From contig CAJUTR010000016.1 of the NCBI GenBank assembly GCA_910589665.1, positions 1 to 62,006 on the forward strand: DNA of 62,006 nt, read 5' to 3'. The DNA comes from an uncultured Eubacterium sp. Its GTDB lineage: Bacteria; Bacillota; Clostridia; Lachnospirales; Lachnospiraceae. A program made the position numbers and the translations under genes. The notes beneath the pieces were generated by a model. It did no database searches, had not been told where the DNA came from, and saw only the letters and a program-made list of their open reading frames with translations. Positions within the stretch are counted from its first letter, which is position 1; each line of letters begins with the position of its first letter. Positions 54,105 through 62,006 of the stretch are shown here, one piece after another.

Positions 54105-55085
54105 ATGGAATTTGTGCAGCAATTTTTTGAAAAGGAAATCAGATGTGGTTTTGAAATATCACCGATGATGAAACGAGCATGGGCAGCAGAGTTAGAGGTT
54201 CTACAAGTTGTGACAGAAATATGCGATCGAAATGGTTTACAATATTATGCGGATTGGGGAACGTTATTGGGAGCGGTGAGACATCAGGGATTCATTCCGT
54301 GGGATGATGATATTGATATTTGCTTAAAACGGGAAGATTATATGGAATTGATCCGGATCTTGCCAAGAGAATTGCCATATGGTTTTGTGATGGCAGGCAT
54401 GTATGCGGAAACCGAACGGTTGCGACAGGCAGCATTATGCTTGAATGTACGAGTGATCGCGGACGAAGAACAGTGGGATTTTAATGATTATATGAAGCGG
54501 TTTCATGGTTTTCCATATCAGCGTATTGGCATTGATATTTTTCCATTGGACTATATGCCGGTCGACAAGGAATTATTGGAAATACAGACGCAAATGATTG
54601 TTTATGGCAGGATGATCCTACAGTATTGGGATGTGTATCAGGAGAATGGAGAACTGGATGCACACTTAGCTAATCTGGAAGAGTTGTGTTCTGTTTCTAT
54701 TCCGCGGGATGTGGGGACTGATAATTTTATAAGAAAGTTAGTGGATTCGGTTGCAGCTTTATATCATGAAAATGAAGCGGATGAATTGGTAGAATATCAG
54801 TATTATGTAACAGGATCTAGCAAACCTATGAGAAAAGAATGGTATCAAAATGGAGTGTTATTACCTTTTGAATCAATTGAGATCGCTGCCCCTCTTTTTT
54901 ATCATGAAGTTTTAACGGCACAGTTTGGTGATTATTCAATACCTGACATGGATTTTCGGGGACATGGATATCCTTTTTATGGTTCAATGGAGGAAGCGTT
55001 GATAGAACAGATACGTGCTGTCGGGTTTATGGGAACGGTGGAAGAATTCTGCCAGCAGGTTTCCAGTGGTAAATGGAGGGTTTAA
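54105..55085 (+). CDS. LicD family transferase (tandem copy 1)
   Basis: A 326-residue LicD-type nucleotidyltransferase-fold protein. LicD enzymes move a phospho-group such as phosphocholine from a CDP- or CMP-activated donor to a glycan. Core motifs: ADWGTLLGAVRHQGFIPWDD followed by DIDI, with metal-binding aspartates at 67-69 and 71. A second conserved block is FPYQRIGIDIFPLDYMP. ATG 54105 has AAAGGA about nine bases away; a GTG at 54099 overlaps the previous stop. The next gene is a tandem copy. Confidence 0.9.
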   Translation: MEFVQQFFEKEIRCGFEISPMMKRAWAAELEVLQVVTEICDRNGLQYYADWGTLLGAVRHQGFIPWDDDIDICLKREDYMELIRILPRELPYGFVMAGMYAETERLRQAALCLNVRVIADEEQWDFNDYMKRFHGFPYQRIGIDIFPLDYMPVDKELLEIQTQMIVYGRMILQYWDVYQENGELDAHLANLEELCSVSIPRDVGTDNFIRKLVDSVAALYHENEADELVEYQYYVTGSSKPMRKEWYQNGVLLPFESIEIAAPLFYHEVLTAQFGDYSIPDMDFRGHGYPFYGSMEEALIEQIRAVGFMGTVEEFCQQVSSGKWRV

Positions 55086-55104
55086 AGAAGGAGGGATATG
55101 TGAA

Positions 55105-56094
55105 TTGGAATTTGAACCAGAGTTTTTTCATAAGGAAGTAAGATGTGGTTTCGAAATTTCGGAGATGATGAAACGGGCATGGGCAGCTGAACTCGAGGTG
55201 TTACAGGTTGTTGCAGAGATCTGTGAGAGAAGAGGTCTTCAGTATTTTGCTGATTGGGGGACGCTATTGGGAGCGGTGAGACACCAGGGATTCATCCCGT
55301 GGGATGATGATATAGATATTTGTTTAAAAAGAGAAGAGTATATGGAATTGATCCGTATCCTGCCTCAGGAATTGCCGAAAGGATTTGCAATGGGAGGCAT
55401 TTTTGCAGAGACCGATCAGCTAAGGGAGCTTTGCGGGTTCCTGAAAGTGATTGCTGATGATACATGGGATATCAATGATTATATGAAACGCTTTCATGGT
55501 TTTCCGTATCAGAGGATAGGGGTTGATATATTTCCGCTGGATTATATGCCTTTGGATAAGGAATTGATCGAGTTGCAGGAAGTAATCCTTCTTTATGGGG
55601 CTGCTATATTGCAAAATTGGAGTGAATACGAGGAAAAGGGAGAATTGGAACACCGATTACAATATATGGAACAATTATGTAATACAACGATTCCAAGGAA
55701 CGATACTACAAAGATTTATTTATGGAAGATAATGGATTCCATAAAAACAATTTATCGCGCAGATGAGGCGGATGAAATTGTGGAATACCAGTATTTTATA
55801 TCGGGGAGTGAAAAGCCGTCTAAAAAGGAATGGTATAACAATGCCGTTATGTTACCCTTTGAACAGACAGAAATAGCTGTGCCCTGTGCATATCATGAGG
55901 TTTTGACAGCAAAGTTTGGAGATTATAAGACACCGGATCAGTCATACAGAAGCCATCAGTATCCTTTTTATCGGTCGAAAGAAAAAAATTTGATCAACAA
56001 TATACGAGCGACTGGTTTTAGAGGGACAGTAGAGGAGTTTTGCCAAAAAGTATGCAGCGGTGAATTGAGGATAGAGATCAATAGAAAAGGATAG
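55105..56094 (+). CDS. LicD family transferase (tandem copy 2)
   Basis: A 329-residue LicD protein nearly parallel to copy 1. Core ADWGTLLGAVRHQGFIPWDD, DIDIC and FPYQRIGVDIFPLDYMP are kept. The start appears to be TTG at 55105, nine bases after GGAGGG; the MEFEPEFF that follows aligns with the MEFVQQFF start of copy 1. The frame is open 90 bases upstream but that part overlaps the end of copy 1. Tandem duplication with later divergence suggests two acceptor positions or donor types. Confidence 0.9.
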   Translation: MEFEPEFFHKEVRCGFEISEMMKRAWAAELEVLQVVAEICERRGLQYFADWGTLLGAVRHQGFIPWDDDIDICLKREEYMELIRILPQELPKGFAMGGIFAETDQLRELCGFLKVIADDTWDINDYMKRFHGFPYQRIGVDIFPLDYMPLDKELIELQEVILLYGAAILQNWSEYEEKGELEHRLQYMEQLCNTTIPRNDTTKIYLWKIMDSIKTIYRADEADEIVEYQYFISGSEKPSKKEWYNNAVMLPFEQTEIAVPCAYHEVLTAKFGDYKTPDQSYRSHQYPFYRSKEKNLINNIRATGFRGTVEEFCQKVCSGELRIEINRKG

Positions 56095-56105
56095 GTAGAA
56101 GTCTT

Positions 56106-57401
56106 ATGAAAAAAGTTTATACTTGTTTCTGTACTAGTGTTATACATGAAGGACATCGAAATATTATCGAGAACGCACGCAAATACGGAGAGGTGACAGT
56201 CGGCGTTTTAAGCGATGAGGCGATGATTCGTTATAATCGTTTTCCTACTCTGAGTTTTGAAGAGCGTATGCAGCTCGTTCGGGAGCTGGATGGGGTAGAT
56301 CGTGTGATCGTGCAGGAAGATATCATGTATGATCAGATAATATCTAGAATACGTCCGGATTATGTGGTTCATGGAGATAATTGGAAAATTGGCCCGGAGT
56401 CTGCTATCCGGAACAATGTGATTTCCCTTGTAGAACGGTACGGTGGGGAATTGATCGAATTGCCCTATACTTATAATGACAATGTGAAACGGATCGATGA
56501 CAGGATAAAAGAAAAACTTGCTATGCCGGAATACCGAAGAAAGCGCCTGCGTCAGCTCATTGACATTCGCTCGCTCGTAAAAGCGCTTGAAGTACATAGT
56601 GGACTGACTGGGTTGATCGTAGAAAAGACAGTTGTGGAAAATGAAGGCGAATTTGATCAGTTTGATGCGATGTGGGTGTCTTCTTTGTGTGATAGTACGG
56701 CGAAGGGGAAACCCGATATAGAACTGGTAGATATGACGTCCCGGTACCGCACGATCGACGATGTAATGGAAGTCACAACCAAGCCGATTATTTTTGACGG
56801 CGATACCGGCGGTATTGCAGAACATTTTGTTTATATGGTTAGAACATTGGAGCGAATGGGTGTTTCGGCAGTTATTATCGAAGACAAGATTGGGTTAAAA
56901 AGAAATTCACTTTTGGGTATTGAGGCAGAGCAAAAGCAGGCGGCGATCGAGGATTTTAGCGCTAAGATAGCTGCCGGGAAAAAGGTGCAGCTCACGGATG
57001 ATTTTATGATCATTGCCAGAATTGAAAGTTTAATATTAGAAAAAGGAATGGAGGATGCGCTAAAACGTGCGCATGCTTTTGTCCAGGCAGGTGCGGATGG
57101 TATCATGATCCATAGTCGAAAGAAAGAACCGGATGAAATAATCGAGTTTTGCGATCGATTTCGGGTAAATGATCGTAACTCGCCGTTGATCGTTGTTCCT
57201 ACTTCTTACAATTCAGTAACAGAAGAAGAACTCAAGAAGCATAATGTCAACATTGTGATTTATGCGAACCAGCTGACTAGAAGTGCGTTTCCAGCTATGG
57301 AACAGACAGCGAAAGATATATTGAAGTATCACCGAGCGTTAGAGGTAGATGAGAGGCTCATGCCGATAAACGATATTATAACATTGATCAATGAGTTGTG
57401 A
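56106..57401 (+). CDS. pepM: cytidylyltransferase-phosphoenolpyruvate mutase fusion
   Basis: A 431-residue bifunctional protein. Residues 1-135 are a cytidylyltransferase-fold domain with HEGH (His14, His17) in SVIHEGHRNIIENA and the VVHGDNWKIGPESAIR active-site region. Residues 150-431 are phosphoenolpyruvate mutase, an isocitrate-lyase-like barrel: the diagnostic EDK-x5-NS motif is EDKIGLKRNS at residues 259-268, with FDGDTGG earlier. PEP mutase makes phosphonopyruvate, the entry point to nearly all C-P bonded natural products. The fused nucleotidyltransferase suggests activation of the phosphonate for LicD. No phosphonopyruvate decarboxylase (Ppd) is visible. Confidence 0.93.
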   Translation: MKKVYTCFCTSVIHEGHRNIIENARKYGEVTVGVLSDEAMIRYNRFPTLSFEERMQLVRELDGVDRVIVQEDIMYDQIISRIRPDYVVHGDNWKIGPESAIRNNVISLVERYGGELIELPYTYNDNVKRIDDRIKEKLAMPEYRRKRLRQLIDIRSLVKALEVHSGLTGLIVEKTVVENEGEFDQFDAMWVSSLCDSTAKGKPDIELVDMTSRYRTIDDVMEVTTKPIIFDGDTGGIAEHFVYMVRTLERMGVSAVIIEDKIGLKRNSLLGIEAEQKQAAIEDFSAKIAAGKKVQLTDDFMIIARIESLILEKGMEDALKRAHAFVQAGADGIMIHSRKKEPDEIIEFCDRFRVNDRNSPLIVVPTSYNSVTEEELKKHNVNIVIYANQLTRSAFPAMEQTAKDILKYHRALEVDERLMPINDIITLINEL

Positions 57402-57434
57402 TTGGTTAATGTTAAAAAGAAGGATATGAGTAGT

Positions 57435-58304
57435 ATGAGTAAAGTAAAAGAGATTCAGGGGAAAGAATTTCGAACGCTTCAAATGATCCAATTCCAGATG
57501 TTGATTGAATTTGACAGAGTGTGCAGAAAAAATAATATCCACTATTCAATAGATGGCGGCACGTTGTTAGGAGCGGTACGCCATAAGGGGTTTATACCGT
57601 GGGATGATGATATAGATATTGCGATGTTACGGGAAGATTATGAGAAGCTAAAAACGGTTGTCAATGAGTTTGATCCTGAGATCTGCTTCTTTCAGGATCA
57701 TGAGACAGATCCGGCATACCGATGGGGGTATGGGAAGCTAAGGCGGACAGGAACGGTATTTATTCGCGCAGGGCAGGAACATATCAACTGTAAGACCGGG
57801 GTTTTTATTGATATATTTCCGCTGGATGATGTGCCGAAAAGTCTGGCTGGTCAGATGATGTTGGACTTTTTTTGTTTTTGCTTGAGAAAAATTTTGTGGT
57901 CGGAAGTTGGGAAGTATAAGGAAACCAACAGATGGAAGCGATTTGGATACTTTCTGCTTTCTAAGATCAGTCCCAAAGTAGTATTCTCTTTAAGTGGTAT
58001 GATTGAGAAGAAGAGCCGAAATAATTCAGAAAATCGTGTTCGGATATTATTATTGCCCTCTAATGGAAAATATTATGATGTTACCAATCCCATTCGTGAA
58101 CGGTATAGTATGCCAAAAGAATGGTATAGGCACTACGTCGAGTATGAGTTTGAGGGAGTACGTTTTTGGGGAATAAAAGAATATGACGCATATTTGAAAT
58201 ATGTATATGGCGATTATATGAGCCTGCCGCCAGAAACGGACAGGGTTGCCCATGCTCCGGTTTCCTATTATGATTTTAACGGTTTAGGAGGTGATCAGCC
58301 ATGA
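57435..58304 (+). CDS. LicD family transferase (third copy)
   Basis: A 289-residue LicD protein with IDGGTLLGAVRHKGFIPWDD, DIDI and GVFIDIFPLDDVP. It is more distant from the two tandem copies, sharing the core but not the flanks, and probably uses a different acceptor. ATG 57435 lies ten bases after AAGGA; upstream ATG at 57426 and TTG at 57402 are in frame. It overlaps the phosphoesterase gene by four bases (ATGA). Confidence 0.9.
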   Translation: MSKVKEIQGKEFRTLQMIQFQMLIEFDRVCRKNNIHYSIDGGTLLGAVRHKGFIPWDDDIDIAMLREDYEKLKTVVNEFDPEICFFQDHETDPAYRWGYGKLRRTGTVFIRAGQEHINCKTGVFIDIFPLDDVPKSLAGQMMLDFFCFCLRKILWSEVGKYKETNRWKRFGYFLLSKISPKVVFSLSGMIEKKSRNNSENRVRILLLPSNGKYYDVTNPIRERYSMPKEWYRHYVEYEFEGVRFWGIKEYDAYLKYVYGDYMSLPPETDRVAHAPVSYYDFNGLGGDQP

Positions 58305-59029
58305 AAGTAATCGTCTTGTCTGATATTCATGGAAACGTAACTGCATTGCAGGCAGTTATTGAGAGTTTAGAACAAATGCCCGAAGTGGAAGCCTGCATTT
58401 TACTGGGTGATGTTATCGATTACGGTATGAATTCAAATGAGGTAGTGGAACGGATAAAGTCTTTCCCGGTACGCGTTCTTTGTAATATATGGGGAAATCA
58501 TGAGCATGCGATCATGATGGACGATTACGCACGCTTTTCTTCGGAAAGGGGACGACAGTGCGCCCGGTATACAAAAGAAATTTTGAACGCGGATTCGATA
58601 TGTTATATAAAGAAGGAGATGACGCCGGCGGGATACTGTGAATTTCAGATAGAAGGGAAGAAATGTCTGGCTGTTCACGGTTGTTTAAAAGATCCATATT
58701 GGAATTGTTTGCAGTCCGAACAGGAGTTATCTGAATACCGGGAATATGATTATGTGTTTTCTGGTCATTCACATAAGCCACATTATATCGAGAAATTTTT
58801 TGAAACCGATGATCCGAGTAGAAGAAACAAGAAAAAAACTGTTTTTATCAATCCGGGTTCTGTGGGACAGCCTAGAAATCTAAATAATCATGCACAATTT
58901 GTCATATATGATTTTGAAAATGAAGATGTCCTTTTCAAAAAAATATGTTATAATATAAAGAATGAACAGAAGTCGTATTTGGGACAGGTAGATGATTTTT
59001 ATAAAAAGAGATTGGAGTTTGGTATTTGA
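58301..59029 (+). CDS. calcineurin-like metallophosphoesterase
   Basis: A 242-residue dinuclear metal phosphoesterase. All five motifs are readable: SDIHGN, LGDVIDYG, GNHEH, AVHGCL and FSGHSHKPHY, with INPGSVGQPRN at the end. Substrate unknown. Within a phosphonate/LicD cluster it might hydrolyse a CMP-linked intermediate, a phosphorylated precursor or the phosphate partner. Overlap with LicD 3 and the SDR gene shows tight coupling. Confidence 0.9.
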   Translation: MKVIVLSDIHGNVTALQAVIESLEQMPEVEACILLGDVIDYGMNSNEVVERIKSFPVRVLCNIWGNHEHAIMMDDYARFSSERGRQCARYTKEILNADSICYIKKEMTPAGYCEFQIEGKKCLAVHGCLKDPYWNCLQSEQELSEYREYDYVFSGHSHKPHYIEKFFETDDPSRRNKKKTVFINPGSVGQPRNLNNHAQFVIYDFENEDVLFKKICYNIKNEQKSYLGQVDDFYKKRLEFGI

Positions 59030-60018
59030 TGGACTTATATGTGATCAGTGGTGTAACTGGAATGACGGGAAATGAACTTGCTCGTCAGCTTGTGAGGGCG
59101 GGAAATACGGTGATCGGATTTGATAACTTTTTTGCTTCTTCGATTCAGACAGTAAGTGATCTGATCGAGCAGGAAGCATTTTGTTTCCATGAATATGATG
59201 TAAATTCAGAAAAACAAATGGAAGAATTACGCCAGGAAGTGTCAGCTTTGAATCCGGCGTTTGACAGGCTGATCTATGTAAATTGTGCAGCGGTTGTTCA
59301 CACAGAGCATTTTTATTATGTGAATCGTACGTTTGAGACAAATGTGATCGGAATGAAAAAGTTTTTAGATCAGGCAGTTTCGTTACATGCGGATATTTAT
59401 ATCAATTGTTCCACTTCTGAAGTGTATTCCATGGATTCATGGAATGAGGATGGCGGGGTTTCCGAATCGGATTTTATAACGTTAGCGAATGCAGAGCATA
59501 GCCAGAGAACCAGTTATGCTACGGGGAAGTTATTGACAGAATTTTTTATGAAGGATGCGGTGATCGAGAATAAGATTAAAGGATGTTCCATCCGTTTTGC
59601 TAATGTTTATAGTAAAAACGAGTTATATCCGAAGCACATCATTCCTCACATATTAACACAATTAAACGAGAATGGAAAAGTTGAATTATTGGAAAATTCA
59701 AGAGTAAACCGACGGACATTTTTACACAATGAAGACAGTTGTTCTGCTGTGATCGCATTATGTGATTCGGATGAAGCGCTGGATGGGTCGATATACAATG
59801 TTGCTACAGATGAAGAAATATCAATTGTTGATCTGGTAAAACTTTGCGCGGAGAAACTGGGAATCAAGGATCCGGAAATCTCGTTTAAGGGTTTTCGTGA
59901 ATCGGATCCGGAACGCAGACTTCTGAGTACCAAAAAACTTCGAGATCGGACAGGTTGGAAACCTCGGATTACACTGGCAAGAGGAATTGAGATGTGTGTG
60001 GAAGGGATGAGATCATGA
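59029..60018 (+). CDS. NAD-dependent epimerase/dehydratase-like SDR
   Basis: An extended short-chain dehydrogenase of 329 residues of the sort that acts on nucleotide sugars. The NAD motif is SGVTGMTGNELARQL (G-x-x-G-x-x-G), the catalytic pair is in SYATGK (Tyr and Lys four apart), and NCSTSEVY is the usual serine-bearing strand. GWKPRITLARGIE is typical of the C-terminus of such epimerases. ATG 59029 overlaps the preceding TGA. Substrate could be a nucleotide sugar or, less likely, a CMP-phosphonate. Confidence 0.87.
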   Translation: MDLYVISGVTGMTGNELARQLVRAGNTVIGFDNFFASSIQTVSDLIEQEAFCFHEYDVNSEKQMEELRQEVSALNPAFDRLIYVNCAAVVHTEHFYYVNRTFETNVIGMKKFLDQAVSLHADIYINCSTSEVYSMDSWNEDGGVSESDFITLANAEHSQRTSYATGKLLTEFFMKDAVIENKIKGCSIRFANVYSKNELYPKHIIPHILTQLNENGKVELLENSRVNRRTFLHNEDSCSAVIALCDSDEALDGSIYNVATDEEISIVDLVKLCAEKLGIKDPEISFKGFRESDPERRLLSTKKLRDRTGWKPRITLARGIEMCVEGMRS

Positions 60019-60755
60019 ACGCATTACTGATTACGGCAGCAGGGGCATCCAGCCGGTTTAGCGAGTCTTTGGGCAGATCATGTTTAAAATGCCTGTATTT
60101 TGAAAATAGTTACAAAGAGTCCCTGCTATACCGAATGATCAGCCATCCGGTTCATTTTGATTATTATATTATCGTTGGCGGATTTCAGTATGAAAGGTTA
60201 GAACAGTTCGTAGAACAGCATTTTGAAAAGATCCGTGATCGTATCATATTGCTGGAAAATAAAGATTTTGCCAGGTATGGCTCAGGCTACAGTCTATTTA
60301 CCGGATTAGAAAGAGCAATCCAGTTGAAATGTGATGAGGTGCTTTTTGCGGAAGGCGACTTGTTTGTGGATAGAGCGGGTTTTGAGCAGGTGTATCGTGC
60401 CAAAAGAAATGTTATTACTTATAATAAAGAAAGTATCCTTGCCAGTAAAGCGGTGGCATTTTATTATGATGTCCACTATGGGATCCATTATATATATGAT
60501 ACCGATCATCAATCATTGGAAATCCGCGAACCCTTTTTGGGCATTTTTAATTCGGGACAGATATGGAAATTTTATCAGAAGGAGCGATTGATGGATGTGT
60601 TTGATTCTATGGGGAAATCTGACTGGTCTGGAACAAATTTAACGTTTATCCAAAAGTATTTTGAAGGACTGTCCGACACGGAGTATGAGATGGTTCTGTT
60701 TGATACGTGGATCAATTGTAATACGGTGTCTGATTTCAGGCAGATGAGTGAATGA
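60015..60755 (+). CDS. nucleotidyltransferase, LicC/PntC-like
   Basis: A 246-residue GT-A-fold nucleotidyltransferase. MNALLITAAGASSRFS is the nucleotide-binding G-x-G/S-x-R-F loop (here with Ala), followed by SLLYRMI and a later FAEGDLFVDRAGF that holds the metal-binding Asp. Relatives include LicC-type cholinephosphate cytidylyltransferases and CTP:phosphonate cytidylyltransferases. Together with the cytidylyltransferase domain on PepM it makes two candidate activating enzymes in one cluster, perhaps for different donors. It overlaps the SDR gene by ATGA. Confidence 0.8.
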   Translation: MNALLITAAGASSRFSESLGRSCLKCLYFENSYKESLLYRMISHPVHFDYYIIVGGFQYERLEQFVEQHFEKIRDRIILLENKDFARYGSGYSLFTGLERAIQLKCDEVLFAEGDLFVDRAGFEQVYRAKRNVITYNKESILASKAVAFYYDVHYGIHYIYDTDHQSLEIREPFLGIFNSGQIWKFYQKERLMDVFDSMGKSDWSGTNLTFIQKYFEGLSDTEYEMVLFDTWINCNTVSDFRQMSE

Positions 60756-60768
60756 GGGGAGGAAGATC

Positions 60769-61947
60769 ATGAACACTCTTGAGAATAAGCTGACGCGGTT
60801 AAAGGAAGAAATTCCAAACAGAAACGTAAAGATCATGATTATGGGACTGGGGAGTGTGGGGATGTATCTGCTGGATTATCTCATGTCATTGGGAGATCAG
60901 GCGATGGAGATTTATGTGGTTGGACGGAATGAACAAAAGATGATGTCCGATGTAAACATTATTCGTGTTGCCTCGTTGATACGTTGTCAAAATCATACAG
61001 ATATTAAGATCATCAGTGATGTGGATTTTGATGTCGTGCCATCTATTTGTAAATGTCTTATCACGGTTAAGCCGGATATTGTCATAAATAGCAGCAGGGT
61101 TTATTCTGGCCTTAAGTACGGCAGCATTTCATGGAATCATGTTCGCGCGTATGGGATCTGGGCTCCCTTAGCGGTTAAATATATGAAGAATATCATGCAG
61201 GCGTATGAGGAGGCCGAATGTCAGGCCTTGGTTATCAACACATCGTATTCCGATGCAGTAATTCCCTGGCTGAAGTCCGCGGGGAAACCATACCCGGATT
61301 TTGGCAGCGGAAATATAAACCATCTGATCCCGCGGATCCAGTTTGCGGCCGCGGGTCAAATTGGGATTCCGGATTATTGGAATATAGAGGTTACGTATGC
61401 TACCAGTCATTTTCATGATGTCGTGATCAGTAAAGAGGGACAGGTTGAGGGAGTGGAGCAATTGATTTCCATACAGTATCATGGAGAGGACCAAAAGGTT
61501 GATTTTGATAAGATGTTTGAACAATGCAAAATAGCCATGCCCGTCGATGGTAAGCGGAATATGATGAATGCTTCCAGTAATTTTCAGATCATTCAGGGAA
61601 TTTTGTCTGTTGTCCGGGACAATAAGAGAGTGAGACTGCATTGTCCGGGGGTTTTTGGTGAAATCGGAGGTTATCCTGTTATTTTAGACGGAACGGGAAG
61701 CGCAGTCAGGGCATTTATTGACGAAGAGAAATTTGGGATTTCCACTATGAGGGAGAAAAACAGGGATTCTATTTATCTAGATGGAATTGAGCATATCCGT
61801 GACGGCATTCTTTATTATACAGATGAATTGATCGCTAAAGTGCGAGAGGCGTTTGGGGTAGAATTGATGAAAGCAGTTCACCTGGAGGACAGTGAAGAGG
61901 TGGCGAGGTTTTTGATTTCAAAGATCATAGAAAGATTTAAGGGGTAA
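60769..61947 (+). CDS. divergent malate/lactate-dehydrogenase-like oxidoreductase
   Basis: A 392-residue protein with an N-terminal NAD(P) site VKIMIMGLGSVGMYLLDYL followed by EIYVVGRNEQKMMSDVNII, in the layout of the LDH/MDH Rossmann domain. Further on, VINTSYSDAVIPWLKSAGKP and DFGSGNINHLIPRIQF follow the order of the LDH NPVD..T and GSGT.LD.ARFR blocks, and ATSHFHDVV sits where GEHGDS would be. Key Asp of LDHs is changed. Alternative: a generic saccharopine-dehydrogenase-like Rossmann protein. A 2-keto acid such as phosphonopyruvate is a plausible substrate. ATG 60769 follows GGGGAGG. Confidence 0.6.
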   Translation: MNTLENKLTRLKEEIPNRNVKIMIMGLGSVGMYLLDYLMSLGDQAMEIYVVGRNEQKMMSDVNIIRVASLIRCQNHTDIKIISDVDFDVVPSICKCLITVKPDIVINSSRVYSGLKYGSISWNHVRAYGIWAPLAVKYMKNIMQAYEEAECQALVINTSYSDAVIPWLKSAGKPYPDFGSGNINHLIPRIQFAAAGQIGIPDYWNIEVTYATSHFHDVVISKEGQVEGVEQLISIQYHGEDQKVDFDKMFEQCKIAMPVDGKRNMMNASSNFQIIQGILSVVRDNKRVRLHCPGVFGEIGGYPVILDGTGSAVRAFIDEEKFGISTMREKNRDSIYLDGIEHIRDGILYYTDELIAKVREAFGVELMKAVHLEDSEEVARFLISKIIERFKG

Positions 61948-62006
61948 GGGGAATAGCCTCTCGGCTTCATAAGAGCTAGCTTAGATTTGCATATTGACAA
62001 CTGAAT
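61948..62006. other. intergenic tail of the window
   Basis: Sixty bases with a short AGCC/GGCT hairpin and TTGACA six bases from the edge. A promoter -35 for a gene beyond the window is possible but its -10 is not visible. Confidence 0.2.

Noticed and set aside
36241..61947. Prophage or integrative element boundary
   Set aside because: No integrase, transposase, tRNA target or attachment repeats were seen around the island, despite its different composition.
61994..62006. TTGACA at the end of the window as a promoter
   Set aside because: The -10 would lie outside the window, so it cannot be supported.

Overview
The window reads as a piece of a low-to-moderate GC Clostridia chromosome, most likely Lachnospiraceae. 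This rests on the hprK-glk-murB-rapZ-whiA-crh gene order, a clostridial dnaE and pfkA, an Ala/Lys-rich small protein typical of that family, a KDPG aldolase fused to a VOC domain, a hydG, and two flgK paralogues in the flagellar filament cluster. No database search was possible, so family names rest on motifs and gene order recognised by eye.

Positions 1-12,600 are housekeeping. HPr kinase and a Crh-like HPr frame glucokinase, MurB, RapZ and WhiA; DNA polymerase III alpha, 6-phosphofructokinase, two small proteins and the [FeFe]-hydrogenase maturase HydG follow. Positions 12,600-14,500 are a small unstable patch: an acetyltransferase remnant, an HTH-Fic AMPylator gene with its own promoter, and unrecognised, partly degenerate ORFs. 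Positions 14,500-24,260 return to core genes: KDPG aldolase-VOC (minus), TruA, an M18 aminopeptidase, LysA (minus), and the two subunits of a type IIA topoisomerase, probably topoisomerase IV.

Positions 24,290-36,220 are the late flagellar (filament) cluster: flgM, flgN, flgK, a second flgK, flgL, fliW, csrA, flaG, fliD, fliS, a FliT-like chaperone and flagellin. Three sigma-28 promoters can be read directly, before flgM, flaG and flagellin. The flagellin mRNA has a leader of about 180 nt with a long structured hairpin and a second hairpin that presents GGA in its loop next to a GGA-bearing Shine-Dalgarno site. This is the architecture expected for CsrA repression relieved by FliW.

Positions 36,240-61,950, immediately downstream of flagellin and almost all on the same strand, form an AT-richer glycan-modification island. 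It encodes two CgeB-like glycosyltransferases, two giant tandem glycosyltransferases of about 1,030 residues plus one single-domain relative, a sugar aminotransferase, two methyltransferase/glycosyltransferase fusions with opposite domain order, an ATP-grasp enzyme, a sulfotransferase, a WbqC-like protein, and then a phosphonate module. That module holds three LicD transferases, a phosphoenolpyruvate mutase fused to a cytidylyltransferase, a phosphoesterase, a nucleotide-sugar-type SDR, a sugar-type nucleotidyltransferase and a divergent malate/lactate-dehydrogenase-like protein. The inference is that this bacterium decorates its flagellin, or another surface glycan, with a C-P bonded group activated as a CMP derivative and transferred by LicD enzymes, together with amino, methyl and sulfate groups. 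No phosphonopyruvate decarboxylase is present, while a reductase-like gene is; this raises the possibility of an unusual phosphonate head group. This island is the best candidate for an undescribed system in the window.
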